Below the pieces are notes generated by a model. The model was not told the DNA's origin and did no database searches. It saw only the letters and a list, made by a program, of their open reading frames with translations. DNA of 26,190 bases from CAZRAL01 sp964598005. GTDB lineage: Bacteria > Pseudomonadota > Gammaproteobacteria > Burkholderiales > Usitatibacteraceae. Shown in pieces: positions 6,547 through 15,023 of this stretch. The number at the start of each line of letters is the position of its first letter. The first letter of the stretch is position 1. The stretch covers positions 1 to 26,190 of the forward strand of contig CAZRAL010000039.1 of assembly GCA_964598005.1 (NCBI GenBank), in the 5' to 3' direction. The translations under genes were made by a program, and so were the position numbers.

Positions 6547-7878
6547 TTAAAGTATGTAGCGGGCGAGATCTTCAGATTGGGCCAATTCACCGAGGCGAGA
6601 CTCCACATATTCAGCGGTGACGGTAAATTGTGTTCCTTGTACCGTAGGGTCAAAGGAAATGTCTTCAAGCAGTTTTTCCATGACGGTGTAAAGCCGGCGT
6701 GCGCCAATGTTTTCAGTTTTTTCGTTTACCGAATAGGCAATTTCAGCCAGGCGACGGACTGCCTGCGGCGGGAAAATCAGTTGCAAATTTTCCGTCTGTA
6801 GCAGGGCCTGATATTGTTTGGTCAGGCAGGCATCGGTATTGGTCAGGATTTTTTCGAAATCTTCTACCGAAAGCGAGGAAAGCTCAACCCGAATCGGCAA
6901 GCGGCCTTGCAGTTCGGGGATAAGATCGGATGGTTTGGCGAGGTGAAATGCGCCACTGGCGATAAACAGGATGTGATCGGTTTTGACCATGCCGTATTTG
7001 GTTGAGACCGTTGTCCCTTCAACGAGCGGCAGCAAATCACGCTGCACGCCTTGCCGGGATACATCCGCGCCCTGCATTTCCGAGCGGTTGGCGATTTTAT
7101 CGATTTCATCCAGAAAAACAATGCCGTTTTGTTCGACATTTTCGAGCGCACGGGTTTTGAGTTCTTCGTCATTAACCAGCTTCATCGCTTCTTCGTCGGT
7201 CAGTACGCGCAGTGCATCCTTTACTTTCAGTTTGCGCGCGCGCCGCCGGCCATTGCCCATGTTTTGGAACATGCCTTGTATCTGCTGGGTCAGTTCTTCC
7301 ATGCCAGGTGGACCAAAGATTTCCATATGCCCTGGAATGGCGGACACTTCTATTTCGATTTCGCGGTCATCCAGCTTTCCCTCACGCAGCATTTTGCGGA
7401 ATTTTTGCCGGGTAGCCGAATCGCTTTGCTCTCCCTCCTGCGGCTGCGCGTAAAAATCAAAGTTTCGCGCTTGCGGTAGAAGCACGTCGAGTATCCGCTC
7501 TTCGGCATTATCGGCAGCAATATGTCTTACTTTTTGCGATTCGATCTCGCGCTCATGCTTGATGGCAGTTTCAGCCAAATCGCGGATGATGGTATCCACA
7601 TCACGACCCACATAGCCCACTTCGGTAAATTTGGTGGCTTCCACTTTGATGAACGGTGCATTGGCCAGGCGTGCCAGGCGGCGCGCGATTTCGGTTTTGC
7701 CCACACCAGTCGGGCCGATCATCAAAATATTTTTGGGCGTAATTTCCTGTTTGAGCGGATCAGCTACCTGCATGCGCCGCCAGCGATTACGCAAGGCAAT
7801 CGCCACAGCTCGCTTGGCGGCGGCTTGGCCCACGATATGCTTGTCAAGCTCACTGACAATTTCTTTGGGGGTCATCAT
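6547..7878 (-). CDS. hslU: HslU, ATPase subunit of the HslVU protease
   Basis: The AAA+ unfoldase that feeds substrates to the HslV peptidase in the cytoplasm. At 443 residues it has the normal length. The Walker A motif is GPTGVGKT at 55-62, Walker B is IVFLDEIDK, and the intermediate (I) domain covers roughly 110-230. The C-terminus reads SEDLARYIL; the last residues of HslU normally dock into HslV. Two adjacent ATGs at 7878 and 7875 are possible starts, with no strong Shine-Dalgarno sequence. It lies 214 bp downstream of hslV because a 145-bp MITE-like element occupies the gap; trhO follows 3 nt after. Confidence 0.97.
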   Translation of the reverse strand: MMTPKEIVSELDKHIVGQAAAKRAVAIALRNRWRRMQVADPLKQEITPKNILMIGPTGVGKTEIARRLARLANAPFIKVEATKFTEVGYVGRDVDTIIRDLAETAIKHEREIESQKVRHIAADNAEERILDVLLPQARNFDFYAQPQEGEQSDSATRQKFRKMLREGKLDDREIEIEVSAIPGHMEIFGPPGMEELTQQIQGMFQNMGNGRRRARKLKVKDALRVLTDEEAMKLVNDEELKTRALENVEQNGIVFLDEIDKIANRSEMQGADVSRQGVQRDLLPLVEGTTVSTKYGMVKTDHILFIASGAFHLAKPSDLIPELQGRLPIRVELSSLSVEDFEKILTNTDACLTKQYQALLQTENLQLIFPPQAVRRLAEIAYSVNEKTENIGARRLYTVMEKLLEDISFDPTVQGTQFTVTAEYVESRLGELAQSEDLARYIL

Positions 7879-7950
7879 GATATTTATGGGTTAGGAACAG
7901 AAAAAGTGATTGATCTTGACGTGGACAGGGGAATGGCCTTGCGGGTTTAC

Positions 7951-8095
7951 TAGACTTCTTTCGAAACTGTCGCGAGCGAAGATAAAACAAGGCGCATGGC
8001 GACGAAAAACCGGAGTTTACAAGGGAGTAAATGAAGATTTTGAGCCACCGTGCAACGCCGTTATGTCAAGCACAGCAAGTTTCGAAAGAAGTCTA
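7951..8095 (-). mobile_element. MITE-like element, family B copy 2, inserted between hslV and hslU
   Basis: A 145-bp element with perfect 18-bp terminal repeats TAGACTTCTTTCGAAACT, orientation opposite to the copy at 4505-4640. The flanking TA dinucleotides suggest a TA duplication. The right-hand TA is part of the hslV stop codon (TAG on the minus strand), and the first base of the element (G) regenerates TAG. No frame of useful length is present. Confidence 0.85.
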
Positions 8096-8635
8096 TTCAA
8101 GGATTTCGATCACATGATTCTGGTTGGTGTAGATGCACAGATCGCCAGCGATAGTCAGGGCCTGTTTCACAATATTTTCCGGAGCCAGTTCAGTGTTGTG
8201 AAGCAAGGCCAGCGCGGCGGCGTGTGCATAGGCGCCCCCTGAGCCAATAGCCAATAAGCCGTGCTCAGGTTCGAGAATATCGCCATTGCCGGTAATGATG
8301 AGGGACGATTCGCGATCCGTCACTGTCAGCATGGCTTCAAGGCGCCGTAAAATGCGGTCAGTGCGCCAATCTTTGGCCAATTCAATGGCCGAGCGCATCA
8401 GGTTGCCCTGATGCTTTTCGAGTTTGGCTTCAAAACGTTCAAATAAAGTGAAAGCATCGGCTGTTGCCCCGGCAAATCCGGCCAAAATCTGTTCCTTATA
8501 CAGGCGGCGGACTTTACGCGCCGAGGCTTTTACGACGATATTGCCAAGCGTGACTTGCCCGTCGCCACCCATGGCGACACGGTTGCCGCGTCGCACGGAA
8601 ACGATAGTCGTACCGTGAAAAGATTCGTTACTCAT
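8093..8635 (-). CDS. hslV: HslV, peptidase subunit of the HslVU protease
   Basis: A 180-residue threonine protease that forms the dodecameric core of HslVU. The catalytic threonine is the first T of TTIVSVRR. In this protein an eight-residue leader (MSNESFHG) precedes it and must be removed, as in other betaproteobacterial HslV. GGDGQVTLG and the GSGGAYAHAAA region fit the family. The ATG at 8635 is the only sensible start: no other start codon lies before the catalytic residue, and the frame extension to 8677 crosses the promoter. There is no Shine-Dalgarno sequence, and the sigma-32 promoter sits only about 12 bp upstream. The stop codon lies in the terminal repeat of a MITE-like element. 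Confidence 0.97.
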   Translation of the reverse strand: MSNESFHGTTIVSVRRGNRVAMGGDGQVTLGNIVVKASARKVRRLYKEQILAGFAGATADAFTLFERFEAKLEKHQGNLMRSAIELAKDWRTDRILRRLEAMLTVTDRESSLIITGNGDILEPEHGLLAIGSGGAYAHAAALALLHNTELAPENIVKQALTIAGDLCIYTNQNHVIEILE

Positions 8636-8646
8636 AATCAAGAGGA

Positions 8647-8674
8647 ATATGGTGGCGTGTGCTATCGTTTCAAG
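8647..8674 (-). promoter_or_regulatory. Sigma-32 (RpoH) promoter of hslV
   Basis: On the minus strand CTTGAAA (8668-8674), a 13-nt spacer and CACCATAT (8647-8654) match the sigma-32 consensus CTTGAAA/CCCCATNT at all but one of the specified positions. Transcription would start near 8640-8641, leaving only about 5-6 nt before the hslV ATG at 8635, so the message would be nearly leaderless. Confidence 0.8.
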
Positions 8675-8735
8675 CACATATTATATGCGGCTGTCCTGGG
8701 GAAAATGTACCGAAAAAATAAACAAATTACGCGGG

Positions 8736-9833
8736 TTACGCTGCTCTTTTACGCATCAGAATGGCATGCTTGCTCATGCCGAAAATTTCCAGAAGAGCAG
8801 CAACCAACTCGTTCACGTTGGAAAGAATAACGCGTTTCTGGGCAAGATGAATCGCGCGGATGGCTTCGAAAAAAGCGCTGGCCTCAACAAAATCGATACG
8901 TAGCAAGCCACCAGCATCGATCATTACTTCCTGCCGAGATGCTGCATAAGCGCTCAACTGCTGAAGTATTTCCTTATTGCTGGCACTGATCACACCCTTC
9001 ATGGCAAAGCCGGGTTGTGCCGCGGGCAGTGCAGCCTTGGGGGCGCCTGCTGTACTGCCCTCGTTGCTTCCTGTGGGTCGTGTTACCGTTTCCCAGGCGG
9101 GAGGGGACATTTCGAATGCCATGGCATATTCCAGCCCCAACTCTTCATATTCCGTTAACCGAGCATCGAGAATATAAAGTTCAAACAACAAGCTCCAGTA
9201 ACCCTGATTCTTGTTCGGGGTTTCGTTAATGGATTTTTTAAGCAGTGCAATAAACGCATCAAGCGAATTAAACCATAATGGCATACGCGACCGGCGCACC
9301 CGTTGCAGGACTAGCGCAAACAATTCTGCTTCATCGGCCAGCAAAGATAGTATCTTGCTAAAGTCGATGCGGGCGCTGCCCATTTCCTTGACGAAAGATT
9401 CAAATTTATCGACTTGTCCCAGTAATCCCCCTTCTTCATCCGGCTTAACCAGGAAGAAATCCTTGCGCTCGCGTTTTTCCTTGCGCCTCGGATCACCTGC
9501 ATCCTGCGAATCGATCCAGACTGGCGGCGAACGTTCGAGTTTTACCGTAAACAATATCGACAGCGCATCAAATTCCTGCCGGTTGCCAGTCAACTGGTAA
9601 AAATCAAACAGCATCAGCCAGGTGCGGATATTTTGTCTGCCAGCGGGAGTTTTAAGATGTTCTTTAAGGACTTCCTGAGCAGCCTGGTAGTAATCTGCCG
9701 AGTACAAAATAGCTGCCTCGTACAAAGGCGGAAAAGTGGTAGATTCAAGCGGCACAGGCTCGTTACTGGGAGCGGCCTTGGCGGCAGACGCGGGCGCGGC
9801 TTTGGAAGGAACACCTTTCGCAGGAGTAGGCAT
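8736..9833 (-). CDS. Two-module STAS-domain protein, function unknown
   Basis: A 365-residue cytoplasmic protein with no signal peptide. Residues 1-30 are an Ala/Pro/Lys-rich tail. The rest reads as two similar modules. Each has a helical motif starting W-x-L-x-F-[DE]-x-Y and ending SPPxW exactly 34 residues later (W72 to W106 and W213 to W247), followed by a STAS-like alpha/beta unit (about 140-205 and 280-365, each with an ID...F pattern and ending in ALL). The C-terminal STAS unit is the clearer one. STAS domains usually bind partner proteins in regulatory switches; the partner here is unknown. The gene lies 100 bp upstream of hslV, same strand, as in some other betaproteobacteria, but hslV has its own heat-shock promoter. 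A sigma-70-type promoter lies upstream. Confidence 0.85.
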   Translation of the reverse strand: MPTPAKGVPSKAAPASAAKAAPSNEPVPLESTTFPPLYEAAILYSADYYQAAQEVLKEHLKTPAGRQNIRTWLMLFDFYQLTGNRQEFDALSILFTVKLERSPPVWIDSQDAGDPRRKEKRERKDFFLVKPDEEGGLLGQVDKFESFVKEMGSARIDFSKILSLLADEAELFALVLQRVRRSRMPLWFNSLDAFIALLKKSINETPNKNQGYWSLLFELYILDARLTEYEELGLEYAMAFEMSPPAWETVTRPTGSNEGSTAGAPKAALPAAQPGFAMKGVISASNKEILQQLSAYAASRQEVMIDAGGLLRIDFVEASAFFEAIRAIHLAQKRVILSNVNELVAALLEIFGMSKHAILMRKRAA

Positions 9834-9903
9834 GATAAACCCGGATTCAGAATTTCAAAGGTTATTTGTCGATAGAATCGAATCCCGACACAACGACGTA
9901 TGC

Positions 9904-9932
9904 AGTATAACGCCTGTCTTGAGTGGCGTCAC
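9904..9932 (-). promoter_or_regulatory. Putative sigma-70 promoter of the STAS gene
   Basis: On the minus strand the -35-like GTGACG (9927-9932), a 17-nt spacer and TATACT (9904-9909) are present. The predicted start near 9897 gives a leader of about 64 nt to the ATG at 9833. Confidence 0.45.
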
Positions 9933-10038
9933 GCACGTAATTTGAAAAATATCATTGATATGGAAACGGCAATTTATACAGCAAAACACATATTGCAAAA
10001 CAAAATATATCGAATGGGCTGCAATTTCTACCTGGCAA

Positions 10039-11061
10039 TCATTTTCTTTCAGTAGTCGTGTTGTTAGCATCTGCAGCGCAATAAGCCAATCCCTCGATAA
10101 AGATACGCTTGGGTAACTTCCGGCCGATAAACACCATTTTGCTTTCGCGCTTTTCATTGGGCAACCAGGCCTTTCCAGGCGTGCCGCCCATTAGCATATG
10201 CACCCCCTGAAATATCATTCGGCTAGATTGCCCAGGGATATTCAAAACGCCTTTGTAGCGCAGCATGTCCACGCCATAGGTCTGTACAAGCAAGGATAGA
10301 AATGTCTCGATTTTTTCCATATCGAGTGGACGTTCATCTTTCCATACAAAAGACTGAATGGCATCATCGTGATGATGTTTATCTTCAGCGAGAAAATCTG
10401 GTTGAACGTCCAATATTGAATTCAGGTTAAAACCGCGAATATCCAGAATATCGCGAAGTTCCGTTTTACCAAAGTGCACCTTTTTCTGTGCGGCACGTGG
10501 ATTGATCTGCTTCAGGCGATCCATAAGCGCCTGTGTTTCCGCTTCGCTGGCAAGGTCAGTCTTGGAAAGCAGGATACGGTCGGCAAATCCAACTTGTTGC
10601 TGGGCCTCTTCGTGTTGCGCCAGTTGTTCGGGGGCATGTTTGGCGTCAACCACTGTAATAATCGCATCCAACAAGTAATGTTGCTGAACCACTTCATCCA
10701 TAAAGAAAGTTTGGGCGACCGGCCCTGGATCAGCCATCCCGGTAGTTTCGATAATGACCCGGTCAAATTTCAGCTTCCCGCTTTCACGACGCTTTGCCAG
10801 GTCACCCAGGATCCGCACCAGATCGCCCCGCACGGTGCAGCAAATACAGCCATTGTTCATTTCGACAATTTGTTCATCTTTATCCTGAACAAGAATCTCG
10901 TTATCGATGCCTTCCTGACCGAATTCATTTTCGATTACCGCTATTTTTCCCCCGTGTTGCTCGGTCAATATCCGGTTGAGCAGGGTGGTTTTGCCGCTAC
11001 CTAAAAAGCCGGTCAGAATGGTAGTGGGGATCAATTCCCGGTTTTCATTACGATTATTCAT
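10039..11061 (-). CDS. COG0523 (CobW/YjiA/ZigA-type) GTPase, putative metal chaperone
   Basis: A 340-residue G3E-family GTPase. Members insert or deliver metals, most often zinc; some serve cobalamin synthesis or nitrile hydratase. The chosen ATG at 11061 has GGAAAA upstream; an extension to 11097 is rejected. Walker A is GFLGSGKTT (18-26), the family metal site is C72-I-C74-C75 (GCICC), Walker B-like IIETTGMADP is at about 103-112, and the guanine-specificity motif is SKTDL (166-170). A DKHHHDD histidine cluster follows in the linker, typical of zinc-handling members. The CobW C-terminal domain covers about 245-330. No Zur-like box or cobalamin genes are nearby; it follows the M23 peptidase gene by 49 bp and was probably read with it. 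Confidence 0.9.
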   Translation of the reverse strand: MNNRNENRELIPTTILTGFLGSGKTTLLNRILTEQHGGKIAVIENEFGQEGIDNEILVQDKDEQIVEMNNGCICCTVRGDLVRILGDLAKRRESGKLKFDRVIIETTGMADPGPVAQTFFMDEVVQQHYLLDAIITVVDAKHAPEQLAQHEEAQQQVGFADRILLSKTDLASEAETQALMDRLKQINPRAAQKKVHFGKTELRDILDIRGFNLNSILDVQPDFLAEDKHHHDDAIQSFVWKDERPLDMEKIETFLSLLVQTYGVDMLRYKGVLNIPGQSSRMIFQGVHMLMGGTPGKAWLPNEKRESKMVFIGRKLPKRIFIEGLAYCAADANNTTTERK

Positions 11062-11110
11062 AGGGATTTTCCGTTGATTTGTGGAATGCAAAGGCATTCA
11101 ATGTTTGTGA

Positions 11111-11728
11111 TTATGGCCGCGCACGTGGTCGTTTTTGCTGGTGCTTTTTGATAAAGGCGGTGGGTTCGATATAGCCCGTCCTGTTTTCGGAATAGCCGCC
11201 ACCCACTGGCATACCGAAAATATCGCGTAGTTCGAGATGCAGGTGTGCAGAGTAACGGCCGCCAGCATCACCTATGGTTCCCAATTGTTCTCCGATGTGC
11301 AGTTTTTGCCCTTCCCGCACATCGATGCGATCGAGATGGGCATAGAGCGATTCAATGAGTACTGGAGACTGGTCTGTCCCGATGTTATGGCAGAGACGGA
11401 CAACATTTCCCCACCCACCTGCGATGTTTTGGGCAAAGACGACGCGGCCCGCGGCAATGGCATAAACCGGGCCACCCAGATCGCTGTTTCCACCGCCGAC
11501 CCCATTCCAGTCTTCGCCCAGATGATTGTTTTTACCAAACGGCTGCGCATTGAAATAGCCTCGGGCGTCGGGCGGCCCTACTGGAAAGTTGAAATTTTTT
11601 GCCAACGGGCAGTCTCCTACAGCGGCCCCCTGATTGAATGAGTTTCCATTTGCAGGTTGACCAGCAGTCGGCTCAACGCGGCAGCTGGCCAGCAAAAAAA
11701 GTAGGGTCACCGGGAATATGAAGCGCAT
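11111..11728 (-). CDS. M23 (LytM-type) metallopeptidase, predicted lipoprotein
   Basis: A 205-residue envelope protein. Starting at the ATG at 11728, the first 16 residues form a lipoprotein signal with lipobox LASC (lipidated Cys16). The M23 domain (about 65-195) has the zinc ligands H69-x3-D73 (HLGED) and H162-L-H164 (SAHLHLEL), and H131 in the YAHL motif, so the catalytic set appears intact. Such enzymes cut peptidoglycan cross-links, or serve as activators of amidases when degenerate; the intact ligands argue for activity. The C-terminus is basic (KKHQQKRPRARP). It lies 16 bp after the NUDIX gene on the same strand. The frame extends up to 11782, but that extension would overlap NUDIX and hide the signal peptide. 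Confidence 0.88.
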   Translation of the reverse strand: MRFIFPVTLLFLLASCRVEPTAGQPANGNSFNQGAAVGDCPLAKNFNFPVGPPDARGYFNAQPFGKNNHLGEDWNGVGGGNSDLGGPVYAIAAGRVVFAQNIAGGWGNVVRLCHNIGTDQSPVLIESLYAHLDRIDVREGQKLHIGEQLGTIGDAGGRYSAHLHLELRDIFGMPVGGGYSENRTGYIEPTAFIKKHQQKRPRARP

Positions 11729-11744
11729 GGAGCAGCTGGAATGC

Positions 11745-12293
11745 CTACGCTTTGACGACAGACAGGGGAGGGCGGTCGACAAATATGACTTCCAGCCCCC
11801 GTGATTTCATCCAGTCCGCCATGGCAAAACCGGTTGCACGTGGCCAGGGGCGCAGTTCATGCGGCTGATAGCGCTTGTAGTCAGCCAGTTCAGCACTCAA
11901 TTTTATTTCGCCTTTGGCAACCACGTGATAGCACAGCATGAGTTCATTTTTGCGTTCAAAAATGTAATTGCCGATCAGGTTGGTTTCAATAACGTCCAGA
12001 TTCAGCTCTTCTTTGACTTCACGGGCAATTCCAAGTTTGGGGTCTTCGTTTTTTTCCAGATAACCGGTAATAAGCCCAAACATGCCTTCTGGCCACAGCG
12101 CATTGCGGGCAAGCACAATGCCATCCTCGTGCTCAACCAATCCCCCAACAGCAGGGGTAGGGTTTTGCCATTGGATAAATCCGCAGCTATTGTCCGGGCA
12201 GGCGCGGCGCATGCGCAAGCCTCCATCATCGGCAATTTCACGGTCGACCAATTGGGCTGTGCACCGCGGGCAGTGTTTGAAAATTTCAAACAT
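11745..12293 (-). CDS. NUDIX hydrolase with zinc ribbon
   Basis: A 182-residue NUDIX protein that would hydrolyse a nucleoside diphosphate linked to another group; the substrate is unknown. A small N-terminal zinc ribbon has C8/C11 (CPRC) and C32/C37. The NUDIX box runs from G77 to L99 (GYLEKNE, then REVKEELNL) and fits G-x5-E-x7-R-E-U-x-E-E-x-G-U except that the last G is N98. The metal-binding RE..EE core is intact. The zinc ribbon resembles that of NudC-type NADH pyrophosphatases, but the protein is short and the NudC substrate motif is not obvious. It follows alaS by 31 bp and precedes the M23 gene by 16 bp, so it is likely part of an alaS transcript. Confidence 0.9.
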   Translation of the reverse strand: MFEIFKHCPRCTAQLVDREIADDGGLRMRRACPDNSCGFIQWQNPTPAVGGLVEHEDGIVLARNALWPEGMFGLITGYLEKNEDPKLGIAREVKEELNLDVIETNLIGNYIFERKNELMLCYHVVAKGEIKLSAELADYKRYQPHELRPWPRATGFAMADWMKSRGLEVIFVDRPPLSVVKA

Positions 12294-12324
12294 TCAAATC
12301 AAATTGCGAGGGCAGGTTGGGGCC

Positions 12325-14940
12325 CTATTTTGCAGCGACCCATGACCTAACGCTTTCCAAGGCAGCAGGCAGCGCCGCAGTTTGGGTACCGCCCGCCATC
12401 GCCATATCGGGTTTGCCGCCGCCTTTGCCGCCGATTTGTTGGGCGACATAGTTGACCAGTTCACCCGCCTTGTAGCGGGCCGTCAAATCGGAGGTAACTC
12501 CAGCTGCCAAGCTGACTTTGCCTCCCTCGATGGCAGCGAGCACGATTACCCCAGATTTCATTTTGCTTTTCAGCTGGTCAAGCGTTTCGCGCAAGGTCTG
12601 CGCATCTGCGCCTTCAAGGATAGTGGTTAAAACCTTCACGCCGTTCACGTCTACGGCCTGAGCAAGCAAGTCGTCACCTTGCGATGCAGCCAATTTGGAT
12701 TTTAATTGGGTCAACTGTTTTTCCAGTGACTTTACATTGTCGAGCAGCTGCACGATTTTTGTTTCCACATCCTGCGGCTGTGTTTTCAGCAATGCGGCGG
12801 AATGAGTCACCTGCTTTTCTATGCTTTGTACATAATCAAATGCAACGGAGCCTGCTACTGCTTCCACGCGGCGCACCCCAGCTGCAACTCCACCTTCGGA
12901 AACAATTTTGAACAAGCCAATATCCCCGGTGCGCGCCACGTGTGTGCCGCCGCAAAATTCGCGCGAACTGCCAATATCGAGCACACGCACCTCATCGCCA
13001 TACTTTTCACCAAACAACATGACTGCGCCGGATTTTTGTGCTTCGGCAATGGGCATGACCCGCGCCTGGGTCGCCTCATTGTTCAGGATTTCCGCGTTGA
13101 CCAAGGCTTCCACCTGAACCAATTGTTCACGGGAAATAGGGGAGTGGTGTGCAAAATCGAAGCGTGTTTTATCGGCATCCACCAGCGAACCCTTTTGTTG
13201 TACATGGGCGCCCAGCACCTCACGCAAGGCTTTGTGCATGATATGGGTGACCGAATGATGACGCATGGTGCGGAGCCGTAAATTCATATCGACCTGTGCG
13301 GTTATCGCGTCGCCCACTTTTAATGTACCCGACGCCAGCAAACCATGGTGACCGAATACGTCGGCCTGAATTTTCTGCGTATCCTGTACCTCGAAGCGGA
13401 TATGGCCACTCGACAGAGTGCCCTGATCGCCCACTTGCCCCCCCGATTCGGCATAAAACGGGGTTTTATCGAGCACCACGATGCCAGACTCCCCAGCATT
13501 CAGCGTGGTAACAGGCACACTGTCGCGATACAAGGCCAGCACCTTGCCGCTGGCCTGCAGAGTGTCGTAGCCCTTGAATTCGGTGCTAGGCCCTTGATAA
13601 CTCAGGGTGCCTTTGGCAGCAAACTTCGATGCGCCGCGCGAACGTTCTTGCTGCGCAGCCATGGCTTTGTCGAAACCCTGAGTATCGATGGCAAATCCCC
13701 GTTCACGGCCAATATCGGCCGTGAGATCGATGGGGAATCCATAGGTGTCGGATAACTTGAATGCGGTTTCGCCATCGAGGTGTTTAGGATTGTTTTTGAG
13801 GGCGGCATCAAGAATTTCCATGCCCTTTTCAAGCGTTTCGCCGAAACGTTCTTCTTCCTGTTTCAATACGGCCATCACCCGCGTTTTCGACTGCAGTATC
13901 TCTGGAAACGCGTCGCCCATTACCTCCGCCAGATCGTCGACCAGCTTGTAGAAAAATGGCTTTTTTTGCCCCAGCTTGTAGCCATGCCGCATGGCACGGC
14001 GTGCAATACGGCGCAATACATAACCGCGCCCGGCATTTTCGGGGATCACGCCGTCGCAAACCAGAAAGGCGCAGGCGCGAATATGGTCAGCGATCACGCG
14101 CAATGAGGGAGAAGCCAAATCTTTGCCTCCCGTTTCGCGGGCGACTGCCCTGATCAAGCGTTGAAAGAGGTCAATTTCATAATTGGCGTGGACATGTTGC
14201 AAAACGGCCGCCAAACGTTCTAGCCCCATACCGGTATCCACTGAAGGCTTGGGCAGCGGAATCATTGGCCCATCCGCAACTTCACGATTGAACTGCATGA
14301 AAACCAGATTCCAGATTTCAATGTAACGATCACCGTCCTCGCCGGGACTGCCCGGGGGGCCGCCAGGAATGGCCGGGCCATGGTCGTAAAAAATTTCGCT
14401 GCATGGGCCACAGGGGCCGGTATCGCCCATCATCCAGAAATTGTCCGAAGCATAGCGCGCGCCCTTGTTGTCACCAATGCGGGCGATACGGTCGTGGGGC
14501 ACGCCGATTTCATTGGCCCAAATAGCATAGGCTTCATCGTCTTCCGCATAAACCGTGACCCACAGTTTTTCTTTGGGCAATTTGTAGATGGTGGTCAATA
14601 ATTCCCAGGCGTAATAAATGGCATCGCGCTTGAAATAATCGCCGAAGCTGAAATTACCCAACATCTCGAAAAAAGTATGGTGGCGCGCGGTGTAACCGAC
14701 ATTTTCCAGATCGTTATGTTTGCCCCCCGCCCGTACGCAGCGTTGTGAAGTCACCGCCCGGACATAGGCGCGCTTTTCCTTGCCCAAAAAGCAGTCCTTG
14801 AATTGATTCATGCCTGCGCTGGTGAAGAGCAAGGTGGGATCATCCCCAGGCACTAGCGAACTGGAGGCAACGTGGGTGTGCCCCTTGGAAACGAAAAAAT
14901 CGATAAAGGCCTGGCGGATTTGGGAGACGGTCGTCAACAT
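12325..14940 (-). CDS. alaS: Alanyl-tRNA synthetase
   Basis: An 871-residue class II synthetase, normal length, that charges tRNA-Ala. In order: the aminoacylation domain with FTSAGMNQFK (about 39-48), RCVRAGGKHNDLENVG (67-82) and GMGLERLAAV (238-247); the tRNA-recognition region; the editing domain, where H562 and H566 (HHSVTHIMH) and C663/H667 (FCGGTH) form the zinc site that clears Ser- and Gly-tRNA-Ala; a coiled-coil linker; and the C-Ala domain with GGKGGGKPDMAMAGG. All key residues are present. The ATG at 14940 gives a standard N-terminus but has no strong Shine-Dalgarno sequence. The ATP-grasp gene ends 83 bp upstream on the same strand. Confidence 0.98.
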   Translation of the reverse strand: MLTTVSQIRQAFIDFFVSKGHTHVASSSLVPGDDPTLLFTSAGMNQFKDCFLGKEKRAYVRAVTSQRCVRAGGKHNDLENVGYTARHHTFFEMLGNFSFGDYFKRDAIYYAWELLTTIYKLPKEKLWVTVYAEDDEAYAIWANEIGVPHDRIARIGDNKGARYASDNFWMMGDTGPCGPCSEIFYDHGPAIPGGPPGSPGEDGDRYIEIWNLVFMQFNREVADGPMIPLPKPSVDTGMGLERLAAVLQHVHANYEIDLFQRLIRAVARETGGKDLASPSLRVIADHIRACAFLVCDGVIPENAGRGYVLRRIARRAMRHGYKLGQKKPFFYKLVDDLAEVMGDAFPEILQSKTRVMAVLKQEEERFGETLEKGMEILDAALKNNPKHLDGETAFKLSDTYGFPIDLTADIGRERGFAIDTQGFDKAMAAQQERSRGASKFAAKGTLSYQGPSTEFKGYDTLQASGKVLALYRDSVPVTTLNAGESGIVVLDKTPFYAESGGQVGDQGTLSSGHIRFEVQDTQKIQADVFGHHGLLASGTLKVGDAITAQVDMNLRLRTMRHHSVTHIMHKALREVLGAHVQQKGSLVDADKTRFDFAHHSPISREQLVQVEALVNAEILNNEATQARVMPIAEAQKSGAVMLFGEKYGDEVRVLDIGSSREFCGGTHVARTGDIGLFKIVSEGGVAAGVRRVEAVAGSVAFDYVQSIEKQVTHSAALLKTQPQDVETKIVQLLDNVKSLEKQLTQLKSKLAASQGDDLLAQAVDVNGVKVLTTILEGADAQTLRETLDQLKSKMKSGVIVLAAIEGGKVSLAAGVTSDLTARYKAGELVNYVAQQIGGKGGGKPDMAMAGGTQTAALPAALESVRSWVAAK

Positions 14941-15023
14941 AAAAGAGATGATAATTTTGGGACAATGTTCATTTTAACAGTGCGATGTGTTTTTCCCATC
15001 GATTTATTGCTGTTTGACACGGT

